Source: Clostridium sp. UBA4108 (GTDB lineage: Bacteria > Bacillota > Clostridia > Clostridiales > Clostridiaceae). From it: 64,000 bases of DNA. Positions 43,679 to 52,710 of the stretch are shown here, one piece after another. The stretch spans positions 232,517 to 296,516 of the forward strand of contig DFXM01000039.1 of the NCBI GenBank assembly GCA_002381695.1. The letters run 5' to 3'. The stretch's first letter is position 1. The number at the start of each line of letters is the position of its first letter. The notes under the pieces are model-generated. The model made no database searches. It worked only from the letters and a program-made list of their open reading frames with translations, and had not been told where the DNA came from. A program made the translations under genes and the position numbers.

Positions 43679-43783
43679 CTACTATTTTAGATAGTTGTTG
43701 ATTTAAAACTATATATTATTACTTCGAAATCATTTCGAAGTAATAATATTCAAGTTCATTATCAACACTTATTAAAATAGTAG
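43679..43783. repeat. Intergenic palindromic family A copy between convergent genes
   Basis: Outer ends CTACTATTTTA and TAAAATAGTAG pair perfectly. GTTGATTTAAAACTATAT and AAGTTCATTATCAACA are the family A arms. The centre is its own stem, ATTATTACTTCGAAAT / ATTTCGAAGTAATAAT, which is self-complementary. The element abuts the glycosylase stop. Confidence 0.75.
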
Positions 43784-44407
43784 TTATCTCTTTGTAATAG
43801 AGACAAATGGATTATCGTCTATATAGTACCTCCAAGGGAAATGAACAGCCTCTTCTGCATAATCTATGCCTATTCTTTCACAGCAGATTATGTCAAAGTC
43901 ATCTTTCTCACCATTACATACATATAATTCATCATTGAAAATTGAATGGGTATTTAAGGTTTTATCAATGTTAAAGGCTATGCATAGTTTAGATGGACCA
44001 GAGGTAAGATTTAAAATTTCCTTTTTCTTCAAGGTGTCATAGGATTTCTTAAATCTATTCATGCTCATTATGTCCATACCAATTAGTGGTTCAACGGCCC
44101 TAATTAATACCCCTTGAGGATCACCCTCTTCACCAGTGATGATGTTAAAACAATGATACATTCCATAAATAGAATATATATAAGAAATACCACTATTACT
44201 ATATAATGGCATAACCTTTGGAGTTTTCTTATCTCCATAGGCATGACAAGCCTTATCAATTTTACCTATATAGGCTTCTGTTTCTACAATTTTACCTACT
44301 AAAAAACATCCATTATAATTTCGTACCAGCAGTTTACCAAGAAGTTCTTTAGCCACAATTCTGCCATCTCTTCTAAAAAAACTCTTAGATGTCTTTATCA
44401 AATTCAT
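43784..44407 (-). CDS. DNA-3-methyladenine glycosylase (AAG/MPG family)
   Basis: This 207-residue base-excision enzyme removes alkylated and deaminated purines. Family motifs are RRDGRIVAKELLGKLLVR, the catalytic VETEAYIGKIDKACHAYG, YIYSIYGMYHCFNIIT, GVLIRAVEPLIG and LTSGPSKLCIAFNID. The start follows GGAGAG. It is transcribed toward the dinB/HD unit and ends next to the palindromic element. Together with dinB it adds a DNA-repair flavour to this stretch. Confidence 0.95.
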   Translation of the reverse strand: MNLIKTSKSFFRRDGRIVAKELLGKLLVRNYNGCFLVGKIVETEAYIGKIDKACHAYGDKKTPKVMPLYSNSGISYIYSIYGMYHCFNIITGEEGDPQGVLIRAVEPLIGMDIMSMNRFKKSYDTLKKKEILNLTSGPSKLCIAFNIDKTLNTHSIFNDELYVCNGEKDDFDIICCERIGIDYAEEAVHFPWRYYIDDNPFVSITKR

Positions 44408-44534
44408 AGAATCTCTCCTTTTATATTATAATATCATCTAATTGTAAAATATCAACTTATTTTGTATATTCTATACCAATTTATACATATTGTAATTATA
44501 TACAAGTTGATATAAAATATGTTATTAAGGGTAG

Positions 44535-44630
44535 ATATGGATATTTATATGGAATGAAGAATATAAAACTGGAGTAGAGCAAATAGATAAAAATATTCTT
44601 GTTACACACACGAAATATGATAAGAAATAA
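44535..44630 (+). pseudogene. Hemerythrin-like fragment
   Basis: The frame reads FIWNEEYKTGVEQIDKNI then ends at TAA (44628-44630). WNEEYKTGVEQID is the characteristic start of bacterial hemerythrins (WxxxYxTGxxxID), but the metal-ligand helices are missing and no start codon is in frame. It is the N-terminal stub of a deleted oxygen-binding protein. Confidence 0.6.
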
Positions 44631-44642
44631 AGAGGAGTATAT

Positions 44643-45419
44643 ATGAATAAACCATGGGTTTTAATAACTGGAGCTTCATCAGGAATTGGACACTCTTTTA
44701 GTAAAATTTTTGCTAAAAGGGGATATAATATAATATTAGTAGCTAGAAGAAAGATACTACTTGAAAGGCTAAGTGAAGAAATCTATAGAGATTATGGAGC
44801 AGAAACTTTAGTTATAGAGGTGGATTTATCAAAGCCTAATGGTGTTAAAGAAGTAGTAGATACTATAAAGGCTCGCAATATCTTTGTAGAGATTCTAGTA
44901 AATAATGCTGGAGTAGGATATTGTGGAGAGTTTCATAAAATAGATATAAAAAACCATAATGACACTATAAATTTGAATATTTTAGCACTTACAGGACTTA
45001 CTAGATACTTAGTTGAAGATATGATTTTAAATAAAAGAGGAAAAATTTTAAATGTGGCATCTACTGGGGCATATCAACCAGGTCCACTAATATCTGTATA
45101 TTATGCTACTAAAGCATATGTATTGTCTCTTTCTAATGCATTGCATAATGAGTTGAAGTACCATAATATAACAGTAACAGTACTTTGCCCAGGAACAACT
45201 GCTACTGAATTTGGGAAGAATGCTGGAAAGAGTGATTTAAGTTGTGCTATGAGTAGCGAAGCAGTGGCAAAGGCAGGATATGTAGGCTTAATGAAGGGAA
45301 AGCGAATGGTGGTTCCAGGTGTGATGAATAAAATGGCAATATTTATTTCTAATCTAGTACCTGCTTCAATATTGGCTGCTTCAGTAAGAAAAATTCAAGA
45401 TAATGCAATGAAGAAATAG
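44643..45419 (+). CDS. Short-chain dehydrogenase/reductase
   Basis: This 258-residue NAD(P)H-dependent classical SDR has TGASSGIGHSFSKIFAKRG (cofactor loop), NNAGVGYCGEF, catalytic Ser in NVASTGAYQPG, and Tyr-Lys in YYATKAYVLSLS. The tail NKMAIFISNLVPASILAASV resembles DltE-like enzymes that act on lipids. GAGGAG precedes the ATG. It ends at a bidirectional terminator. The substrate is unknown. Confidence 0.92.
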   Translation: MNKPWVLITGASSGIGHSFSKIFAKRGYNIILVARRKILLERLSEEIYRDYGAETLVIEVDLSKPNGVKEVVDTIKARNIFVEILVNNAGVGYCGEFHKIDIKNHNDTINLNILALTGLTRYLVEDMILNKRGKILNVASTGAYQPGPLISVYYATKAYVLSLSNALHNELKYHNITVTVLCPGTTATEFGKNAGKSDLSCAMSSEAVAKAGYVGLMKGKRMVVPGVMNKMAIFISNLVPASILAASVRKIQDNAMKK

Positions 45420-45457
45420 CTATGTGTTTTTAAGTACACATAGCTATTATATTTTTA
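45415..45457. terminator. Bidirectional terminator
   Basis: AATAGCTATGTGT and ACACATAGCTATT form a 13-bp perfect stem around TTTTAAGT; T-rich flanks serve both converging genes. Confidence 0.85.
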
Positions 45458-46993
45458 AGGTATCAAAATATAATTAAGAGCTTTTTCAGCAGAAAGCTTA
45501 TTTGGTTTGTTTGTTGATAAAAGTAGTTGTTTCCCACGAGGAGTCAATATAAAGTTAAAATCATCATGGGTTGAGTAACTTGAAATATTTTCTAAAAATT
45601 CTATGGAGACTACTCCGTTAAATATAGCTAATAGTTTAGTATAAAGATAGGACATATAGAAATGATCATAATTATCAAAGTTATCAAAATCTTTGACATC
45701 GTCCATGATAAATACTATAAAGCTATCTAATTCAGAATATATTTGTTGTAACTTATCTCTATATATAAATTTTATAGAGCCTATATCTACAAAGGCATGG
45801 GAAATAGTAGACAATATAGATTCCTTTATTATATCAACTTGATCCTTATCAAATTTCAAATATAGATTAAGATAACTATCTCTGTTTCCAAAAAGACTTT
45901 CTAGATAATTAATAAAATTTTTAAAGTCCTTATCTGCATTTTCAGGCTCAATGTGAAATAAAATTTTAAAAAATAAATTCCAATGGAAGTCTTTGTTCAT
46001 AGTAGTGTAGAGGTGACTTCCGATTCTCTTAGAAAAAGCACTAGAGAATTCCATATGTTCATTTAGTTGGATTGTACTTTTAAAAGATATATTATCATGA
46101 ATAATTTCATTTACTCTCAAGGCAGTACTTATAAAGGTATTATAGTATTCTTCGGGAATAGTACAATTATTTTTAGCAAATATATAGTCAATAATGATGT
46201 CACAGCCATTTCTAAAATCTAGAGATATACCTAGTTCATCTTTAACCTTTCTAGAGTATAAATCATATATTAGTTTGGATAAAAGAAGTTCTAAATTCTG
46301 TTTACTAAGAGATAAGGAACTTCCGTTGTTATTCATTTTGCTCATATGATTATATATAGTAAGTAATTGATTATCAATTAAGGACAGGCTGGTCTTTATT
46401 GAGTTTAAGATATTTCTATAGAAATCATCTCCAAAGAACATATTATAATTTTTATATATGACTTTATGTTCAATTTCTCCCCAAAATAAATTTACCATGG
46501 ATTTAATTTGGAGTTCAAAATTAAACTTTTCCTGCTTATGTAATATAAATCCATCAATTCTATATAGTTTAAACCCATTTTTTTGACTTAGTGGCTGCTC
46601 CTCTCTTAAATCTAAGAAAATTGAGTTGTTGCGGGAACAATAGCTAAAGCCTTCTGAAGTTTTATTACTGAACATGGTCTCTATATAGTTGAACAGAGAT
46701 ACCTCATCCTCTACAAATCTACATTCTAATCTAACTCCAATGAGATCAGATAAATTACCCATAAGTTCTTTTCCATTTGAATAATTTAAATAATAATTAT
46801 GTCTTATTATTTTTTCCTTTAGACTTGAAGGTGACTTAACCCTAGATGAAATATTAAAATATCCTTCACAGGAATTTTCTAGCATATCATTAAAGAAATT
46901 CTCAATCATATCAGAACAAAAATCTAAATCTCTTTTTATATTTTTTAAGTAATCTAAGGTATCATCCACAAAGTCAAACATATTAAGTTCCAA
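45455..46993 (-). CDS. RelA/SpoT-fold protein with degenerate substrate motif and large unknown C-terminal domain
   Basis: The 512-residue protein has an N-terminal RelA/SpoT-type nucleotidyltransferase fold: SRVKSPSSLKEKI (50-62), DLIGVRLECRF (83-93) and ELQIKSMVNLFWGEIEHKVI (160-179, with the catalytic Glu retained). The GYxSxH motif that stacks the acceptor guanine is KNGFKLYRID (138-147), so Tyr is Phe and the His is lost. Residues 200-512 are a helical region I do not recognise (HAFVDIGSIKFIYRDKLQQI near the end). It starts with TTG. It is probably not an ordinary ppGpp synthetase. No antitoxin-like partner lies beside it. Confidence 0.7.
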   Translation of the reverse strand: MELNMFDFVDDTLDYLKNIKRDLDFCSDMIENFFNDMLENSCEGYFNISSRVKSPSSLKEKIIRHNYYLNYSNGKELMGNLSDLIGVRLECRFVEDEVSLFNYIETMFSNKTSEGFSYCSRNNSIFLDLREEQPLSQKNGFKLYRIDGFILHKQEKFNFELQIKSMVNLFWGEIEHKVIYKNYNMFFGDDFYRNILNSIKTSLSLIDNQLLTIYNHMSKMNNNGSSLSLSKQNLELLLSKLIYDLYSRKVKDELGISLDFRNGCDIIIDYIFAKNNCTIPEEYYNTFISTALRVNEIIHDNISFKSTIQLNEHMEFSSAFSKRIGSHLYTTMNKDFHWNLFFKILFHIEPENADKDFKNFINYLESLFGNRDSYLNLYLKFDKDQVDIIKESILSTISHAFVDIGSIKFIYRDKLQQIYSELDSFIVFIMDDVKDFDNFDNYDHFYMSYLYTKLLAIFNGVVSIEFLENISSYSTHDDFNFILTPRGKQLLLSTNKPNKLSAEKALNYILIP

Positions 46994-47123
46994 TAGTTAA
47001 ACACCATCCTTTAAAATAAAGCACCTAAAAATTTTCAGCTAATATAAATAAAATCAGCTATGCAGATGCTAAAACACAATATGTATAATATTATAAATTT
47101 ATATGGTAAAAATAACAATATAT

Positions 47124-47184
47124 AAATAAGTGGCTAAGGCTTAAATAATGTTAACATTATTTTAAGTCTTAGCCACTTATTATG
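47124..47184. terminator. Bidirectional terminator before the TSCPD gene end
   Basis: AAGTGGCTAAG and CTTAGCCACTT, continued by CTTAAATAATG / CATTATTTTAAG, form a stem of over 20 bp. It ends the leftward TSCPD transcript. Confidence 0.8.
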
Positions 47185-47186
47185 TA

Positions 47187-47429
47187 TTAATTCGCTTTAT
47201 ATTGTAATAGTGCTTGAGCTAGTTGATCAGGACAAGAAGTAGGTTTATTGCCACATTTAATCCCTTTTAATCTAGAGATTGCTTCATCAATATCCATACC
47301 ATCTACTAGGCTTGATAACCCAATAAGGTTTCCTGCACATCCTTTAACGAATTCTACGTCTTTAATTTTATTGTCTACAACTTCAAAACTTATTTCTTTT
47401 GAGCAAACACCTGTTGTTATATATTTCAT
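47187..47429 (-). CDS. TSCPD domain protein (ribonucleotide reductase C-terminal-like family)
   Basis: The 80-residue protein carries CGNKPTSCPDQLAQAL, the Thr-Ser-Cys-Pro-Asp motif found at the C-terminal end of some ribonucleotide reductases and in stand-alone clostridial proteins. Other cysteines are in TTGVCSKEI, KGCAGNL and GIKCG. Four conserved Cys suggest metal or redox chemistry, but the role is unknown. The ATG at 47429 follows GGGGGAT; the longer frame upstream lacks a ribosome site. Confidence 0.85.
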   Translation of the reverse strand: MKYITTGVCSKEISFEVVDNKIKDVEFVKGCAGNLIGLSSLVDGMDIDEAISRLKGIKCGNKPTSCPDQLAQALLQYKAN

Positions 47430-47493
47430 ATAAAATCCCCCTACGATTAATAATATATTTGTATAATACATGAATTATAGTATTTTTTCAACA

Positions 47494-48213
47494 TTAGCTA
47501 GGCAATTTACTCTTTATTATATTCACTACTCTATTAGGAAGTGCATCTTCCTCTTCTTTAGTAAGATTTTTAGTCTCTATTGCAGGGTGAACATAAATTT
47601 CTACTGAAGCAGGTTTAATTTTATTATCATTACCTTCCATCAGCTTGTAGGAGCCATTTATAGTTATTGGTACAATAGGAGCTTTCGATTTAGTAGCTAG
47701 TTTAAAGCTACCAGCTTTAAATTCTCCGAGAGGACCACCTTTACTTCTAGTTCCCTCTGGAAATATTATAAGTGAGTGACCTTCCTTGATTATTTTAACC
47801 CCTTCTATGATAGAAGCGGCAGACTTTCTTAAATTACTTCTATCCATGAAAACGCAATGAATATATTCCATCCAATCTCTAACAACAGGTATTTTCTTTG
47901 TTTCAATTTTTGCAATAAAGCCTTTAGGCTTATTAATTTTACTCATAAGTATAGGAATATCAAAATTACCTTGGTGATTACTTATAAAAACCACAGGTAT
48001 GTCCCTAGGAATATTCTCTTCGCCAAAGACTTTGACTTGAGCTCCAGCAGCCTTAAGTTGAGATAGGGCCCATTTGGAAGTGAATTTTGAGACGAACTCT
48101 TCTTTTTCCTTAATCATACCTTTATTTTCAAGTGATTTTACTTTATATATTGATGGAATAGTCATCAATAAACTCCATGCAAAATGAATATACCATGTAA
48201 TTGTTCTTATCAT
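47494..48213 (-). CDS. plsC: 1-acyl-sn-glycerol-3-phosphate acyltransferase
   Basis: The 239-residue membrane-associated protein makes phosphatidic acid from lysophosphatidate and acyl donors. Conserved acyltransferase boxes are NHQGNFDIP (H-x4-D catalytic pair), IHCVFMDRSN, FPEGTRSKGG and APIVPITINGS. A hydrophobic N-terminal helix anchors it. GGAGGATT lies before the ATG. It is monocistronic. Confidence 0.94.
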   Translation of the reverse strand: MIRTITWYIHFAWSLLMTIPSIYKVKSLENKGMIKEKEEFVSKFTSKWALSQLKAAGAQVKVFGEENIPRDIPVVFISNHQGNFDIPILMSKINKPKGFIAKIETKKIPVVRDWMEYIHCVFMDRSNLRKSAASIIEGVKIIKEGHSLIIFPEGTRSKGGPLGEFKAGSFKLATKSKAPIVPITINGSYKLMEGNDNKIKPASVEIYVHPAIETKNLTKEEEDALPNRVVNIIKSKLPS

Positions 48214-48442
48214 AATTAATCCTCCGAATTTTATTTCATATGCCTTATTTAAGAATTATATTATAAAAAACCACATTCATAAAGATAAAATTACAGTATT
48301 TATAAATATAAGGTGTGTTAAAGTAAATAAATCAGTTATTTTTGGAACATATTTAAACCTATGAACCCATAGAATTATAGAGCATACAATAAAATTAAAG
48401 TGCTTATTTAAAGAATAGTGTTATGGAGGATAGAGATTTTTT

Positions 48443-49345
48443 ATGAACAATGCACCAATTAAAAAAAACAAAGACACAACTGTTTCTATAATTATTCCCT
48501 GTAAAAATGAGATAGAAAATATAGAAAATACCTTGAATTCTATAGGGAATTCAAAAACTGAATATAATATTGAAATTATAGTGGTAAATGATAGCTCTAC
48601 AGACGGAGATTATAGTTTTATAGATAAGTTACCTTATAATATCAATCATATAAAAACCGAGAATGCTGGAGTTGCTGGAAGTAGAAATCTAGGAGCATTA
48701 AATTCAAAAGGAGAATATTTATTTTTTGTTGATGCACATATAACAGTTGAAGATTATTGTTTTGATATACTAGTAGATACCCTTAAGAAGGAAGGTGATT
48801 TGGTAGCTCCAGTTATAGCAGATATGAATAATCCTAATGCCATAGGCTACGGAGAAACGTGGGATGAAAATCTAAATACAGTATGGCTTAAAAAAAATCC
48901 AGAAGAAGATGTAACTGAAATACCCATAGCACCAGGTGGTTTTTTGGGGATTAAAAGAAGGGTTTTTGAAGACATAGGCGGGTTTGATAATTATTTTAGA
49001 GTGTGGGGAAAGGAAGATGAAGAAATATCCCTCAAGGCTTGGCTATTTGGATATAGAGTAGTAATTAATTCCACTGTTACCATAAAGCATTTGTTTAGAG
49101 TAGTTCATCCATATGAAGTAAGGTATAATGAGGTTATATTTAATTTTCTAGTTATGGCTACTTCTCACTTTAATCTAATGAATTTATCAAAAGTTATAAT
49201 TATCGCTCAAAAGCATGGAATATTTCATATGGCTATGGCTGAGGTATTAATGAATCCAGACATTGCTAAACAGCGTGAACGATACATGAAGAAAAGAATA
49301 CATGATGACAATTATTTTTTCATTAAATTTAATATCCCCCTTTAA
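48443..49345 (+). CDS. Glycosyltransferase family 2
   Basis: This 300-residue GT-A transferase starts VSIIIPCKNEIENIENTL and has the nucleotide Asp in VVNDSSTDGDY, the DAH motif (FFVDAHITVED, the DxD/DxH metal site) and an acceptor block GGFDNYFRVWGKEDEEISLK. These are reminiscent of polypeptide GalNAc-transferase-like bacterial enzymes. No signal peptide or membrane helix is evident, so it acts in the cytoplasm. GGAGGATAG lies upstream. Donor and acceptor are unknown. A terminator follows, separating it from the glycosidase. Confidence 0.88.
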   Translation: MNNAPIKKNKDTTVSIIIPCKNEIENIENTLNSIGNSKTEYNIEIIVVNDSSTDGDYSFIDKLPYNINHIKTENAGVAGSRNLGALNSKGEYLFFVDAHITVEDYCFDILVDTLKKEGDLVAPVIADMNNPNAIGYGETWDENLNTVWLKKNPEEDVTEIPIAPGGFLGIKRRVFEDIGGFDNYFRVWGKEDEEISLKAWLFGYRVVINSTVTIKHLFRVVHPYEVRYNEVIFNFLVMATSHFNLMNLSKVIIIAQKHGIFHMAMAEVLMNPDIAKQRERYMKKRIHDDNYFFIKFNIPL

Positions 49346-49430
49346 AAGGACTTTAATTAAAGTACATTTGTAATATTTCTCATTATATATCTACAATGAA
49401 AAATATCACATTATGTAAATTATATTGGAA

Positions 49431-49491
49431 GAGCTCTATTTTAGAGTAAGGTTGCCCAAACAACATTATTTTAGAATAGAGCTTATTTTTA
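49431..49491 (+). terminator. Terminator after the GT2 gene
   Basis: GAGCTCTATTTTAGAGTAAG pairs imperfectly with the segment ending TTTTAGAATAGAGCTT, followed by ATTTTT. The rest of the 49346-49677 gap shows no gene. Confidence 0.7.
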
Positions 49492-49677
49492 ACGAGTTTT
49501 TTTAAGAATTTCAACATTTATTTAAATATAGTCTCATTAAATTAAATATGAATTATAATTATTACAATATATATTAAGGTTTTTATAATTATCAATTCAT
49601 AATTCGTAGAAGGATTAAATATTATGTTATAATTTATATAAAATTAGTATTGGAAAAGGCATAAAGGGGTGAAAGAA

Positions 49678-51774
49678 ATGATTATAGAAAACACAGATAC
49701 ATTATTAGAATTTCAGAATATTCTAGACATAAGTTCAGATGGAAGAGAAGAGAGTAGTGATGCTTTAGGAAATAATCCTTTGACACCCTTTGTAGATATG
49801 GGTGCCTGGCATGGATATTATCACATTAGAGATAATATGAAAAATCTCTATGGTGGATTTGTAGGACCTATGATTATAAATGAAGAGTATTCACAAAACA
49901 TAAGTTCCTGTATAAATAAGATTGAAGAGATAAATTTAAATGGTAAATGCATTTCAATAGAGTGTGCAAGCAATATGCAGCAACATTATTATCCAGGTAG
50001 ATTAGTCCAAAGTTATGACTTTCATATTTTCAACCTTAACATAGAACTAATTTTTGTTACCTCAAGAACAGCACTAATAAAAATTAAAATAAAGAATACT
50101 AGTGAAAGTAGATTTTCCTTTAAACTTACATGGAGTGGTAGTGTTTTTAATGAGGAAAATATAATAGAAAACAATGATGAATTCAAAGAAGTAATTATAA
50201 ATTTAGATAGAATAACGGAGAAAAAATTTATTATTACCTATGGGGAAGACATAGTGACCCACATTAAAAAAAGTAAATATGTATCCTCTTTGAAATCAGC
50301 TATGGAACTTATAGGTGGAGAGGAGAAAAGCCTATATGTGACTCAATGCTACGTGTTTAATGAAGAGGAGCTTTTAAAAGAAAGAGAAGCTGTTAACAAT
50401 ATATTTAAAAGTTGTGAGGAATTATTTGGATTAAATAGATTAAAATGGGAAAGATATATAAATGAAACCTTCAAAAATCCTAAGTTAGAATTAAAGGATA
50501 AGAGGCTTATAGTAAAAGCTATAGAAACCATGATAACCAATTGGAGAAGTGAAGCAGGAGCCATAAAATATGGAGGAGTAACACCATCTATAACCTACAA
50601 GTGGTTTAATGGACTATGGGCATGGGATAGCTTTAAACACTCTGTAGCCCTGGCATATTTCAATGAAGAGCTAGCTAAGGATAGTGTTAGAGCTATGTTT
50701 TACTATCAAATAGAAGATGATGATAAAGTAAGGCCACAGGACTTTGGGGCAATAATAGATGCAGTATTCTATAATAAATCTATTGAAAGAGAGGGGCATG
50801 GAGAAAATTGGAATGAAAGAAACTCCAAACCACCTATTGCAGCATGGGCTGTATGGAATATATACATAATTACTAAAGATAGAAAATTTTTAAAGGAGAT
50901 GTATCCTAAGTTAGTAAAGTATCATAATTGGTGGTATGTAAATAGAGATTTTGATAATAACGGCATATGTGAATATGGAGCTATGATTCATCCTCTAAAT
51001 TGTAATGAAGAAGAAATTATAAAAGCAGCTGCTTGGGAAAGTGGTATGGATAATGCGCCTAGATTTGATAGAAACAGTGAAGATAATCATATTAAACTTA
51101 AAATAGTAGAAAATGTGGATAGTAAAGGTAAGATTTTATCCTATAGCTTAAATCAAGAAAGTGTGGATTTAAATAGTTATCTTTATGCTGAGAAAGGCTA
51201 TTTGGCTAAAATAGCAAGGGAGTTAAAAAATAATTTAGAAGAAAAAACCTATTTGAAACAGAGGGAATACATAAAAAATTATATACAGACTAGAATGTAC
51301 CACAAGAAAACAGGATTCTTTTACGACTTAAGAAAAGAGTATGAAGACGAGGAATTGATAAATTATAAGGGAATGGCATGCGAGGGATTTATTCCACTTT
51401 GGGCTAAGGTTGCTTCAAAAGAGCAGGCTAAGGAGATAGTTGAAAATATAATGGATGAAAATAAATTTAATACGTATTTTCCATTTCCTACAGTTAGCAA
51501 AGATAGTAGTAACTACAATCCAAAGGAATATTGGAGAGGACCAGTATGGCTAGATCAAGCTTATTTTGCACTAGAGGGATTAAAAAATTATGGTTATGAA
51601 AAAGAAGCTATATACATGGTGGAAAAGTTATTTAATAATGGTGAGAATTTATTATATAAAGGAACCATTAGAGAAAATTACAACCCAGAGACTGGAGAAG
51701 GCCTTAATGCATCAAATTTTAGTTGGTCTTCAGCAGCTTATTATTTAATTTATAAAAGTTTTTTAGAAAAATAA
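49678..51774 (+). CDS. GH63/trehalase-like (alpha/alpha)6-barrel glycosidase
   Basis: This roughly 698-residue cytoplasmic enzyme has an N-terminal beta-sandwich of about 260 residues and a C-terminal (alpha/alpha)6 barrel: KWFNGLWAWDSFKHSVALAY (catalytic acid region), WESGMDNAPRFD, EYWRGPVWLDQAYFALEGL and NYNPETGEG. This set matches GH63 alpha-glucosidases (YgjK, glucosylglycerate or mannosylglycerate hydrolases). The substrate is therefore likely a small glucoside or a compatible solute. Start ATG 49678 follows AAAGGGG by eight bases. The next genes, a 57-residue protein and a nicotinamidase-like enzyme, follow closely and may be cotranscribed. Confidence 0.85.
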   Translation: MIIENTDTLLEFQNILDISSDGREESSDALGNNPLTPFVDMGAWHGYYHIRDNMKNLYGGFVGPMIINEEYSQNISSCINKIEEINLNGKCISIECASNMQQHYYPGRLVQSYDFHIFNLNIELIFVTSRTALIKIKIKNTSESRFSFKLTWSGSVFNEENIIENNDEFKEVIINLDRITEKKFIITYGEDIVTHIKKSKYVSSLKSAMELIGGEEKSLYVTQCYVFNEEELLKEREAVNNIFKSCEELFGLNRLKWERYINETFKNPKLELKDKRLIVKAIETMITNWRSEAGAIKYGGVTPSITYKWFNGLWAWDSFKHSVALAYFNEELAKDSVRAMFYYQIEDDDKVRPQDFGAIIDAVFYNKSIEREGHGENWNERNSKPPIAAWAVWNIYIITKDRKFLKEMYPKLVKYHNWWYVNRDFDNNGICEYGAMIHPLNCNEEEIIKAAAWESGMDNAPRFDRNSEDNHIKLKIVENVDSKGKILSYSLNQESVDLNSYLYAEKGYLAKIARELKNNLEEKTYLKQREYIKNYIQTRMYHKKTGFFYDLRKEYEDEELINYKGMACEGFIPLWAKVASKEQAKEIVENIMDENKFNTYFPFPTVSKDSSNYNPKEYWRGPVWLDQAYFALEGLKNYGYEKEAIYMVEKLFNNGENLLYKGTIRENYNPETGEGLNASNFSWSSAAYYLIYKSFLEK

Positions 51775-51801
51775 AATTAATGGTTTTAGGAGGGGTTTTA
51801 T

Positions 51802-51975
51802 ATGAATAAGAAAAATGAAAATGTTAGGATTACTTTTCAACAGCTGGAGGAAAAGCAACTCAATAAACACAGTGAAAAGCTATCATCAGCCTTAAGGGTT
51901 GGAGTTGTAGTTGGGGTCATGGGAATAGGTTATAAGCTGGCTAGAACAGTGATTAACATAAAGAAGAAAAAATAA
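51802..51975 (+). CDS. 57-residue basic membrane-associated protein, unknown function
   Basis: The protein begins MNKKNENVRITFQQLEEKQ, has a short hydrophobic stretch LRVGVVVGVMGIGYKLA and ends in KKKK. AGGAGGGG stands eight bases before the ATG, 27 bases after the glycosidase stop and 19 before the next start, so it is in an operon. A single N-in membrane helix or amphipathic helix is likely. No homologous family is known to me. Confidence 0.65.
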   Translation: MNKKNENVRITFQQLEEKQLNKHSEKLSSALRVGVVVGVMGIGYKLARTVINIKKKK

Positions 51976-51994
51976 ATTCAGTGAAGGTGAAGAT

Positions 51995-52627
51995 ATGATA
52001 AATGCTTTAGAAGGAATAAAACAGGAACTAAATAATATTGAAGAATTGGATATAAAGGACTTTAAAAAAGAAAATACAGCAATAATTGTAATAGATATGA
52101 TAAGGGGATTTTATGATATAGGGTCTTTAGCTTCTAATAGAGTGGGGCATATAATTGAAAATCTGAAGGAACTTAATAATAAAACCTATGGTTTTAAAAA
52201 AGTATTTTTTATAGACTATCATGATGAAACCTCTAGTGAATTTTCAAGCTATCCGAAGCACTGCATAGGAGGAACCCTTGAGGCTGAGCTTATAGAGGAG
52301 TTAAAGCCCTTTAGTAAAGAGGAGAATTCAAAGGTAATATATAAAAACAGTATAAATGGTTTTCATGCAGAGGAATTTAAAAAGTGGTTAGATAAAAACT
52401 TAAAGATAGATAATTTTATAGTAACAGGAGTGTGTACTGACATCTGTGTAGAAACTTTTGTTATTTCGCTAATAACATATTTTAATGAAAAAAATCTAAA
52501 TAAGAAAATCATAGTTCCAGCTAACTGTGTGGAGACTTTTCATTTAGGAAATCATCATGGAGATCTTATGAATTTAATCAGCCTATATAAAATGAAGTCA
52601 AACGGAGTACACATTGTAAAATTATAG
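51995..52627 (+). CDS. Nicotinamidase-like cysteine hydrolase (isochorismatase superfamily)
   Basis: The 210-residue enzyme has the catalytic Asp in IIVIDMIRGF, metal-binding FIDYHDETSSEFSSYPKHCI (His and Asp ligands), Lys in VIYKNSINGFH, and the nucleophilic Cys in VTGVCTDICVETF. The PKHCIGGT stretch is typical of nicotinamidases, which deamidate nicotinamide for NAD salvage. The active-site set is complete. It probably belongs to the operon of the two preceding genes. Amide substrates other than nicotinamide are possible. Confidence 0.85.
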   Translation: MINALEGIKQELNNIEELDIKDFKKENTAIIVIDMIRGFYDIGSLASNRVGHIIENLKELNNKTYGFKKVFFIDYHDETSSEFSSYPKHCIGGTLEAELIEELKPFSKEENSKVIYKNSINGFHAEEFKKWLDKNLKIDNFIVTGVCTDICVETFVISLITYFNEKNLNKKIIVPANCVETFHLGNHHGDLMNLISLYKMKSNGVHIVKL

Positions 52628-52643
52628 GTTCTATTTTTTATTT

Positions 52644-52710
52644 AGACTTTGCTTTAAATGGCTTGCTTCATAATAATATGTAGTTCATTCTCAACACTAT
52701 ATTAAAATAA
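52644..52710. repeat. Partial copy of intergenic family A
   Basis: AGACTTTGCTTTAAATGG at the left and AATAATATGTAGTTCATT then CTCAACACTATATTAAAAT at the right match family A ends and right arm. It starts 17 bases after the hydrolase stop. From 52711 to 53012 I see only AT-rich leader and an inverted repeat TATAGACATTTTCTATA (52968-52984) just upstream of the next gene. Confidence 0.55.
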
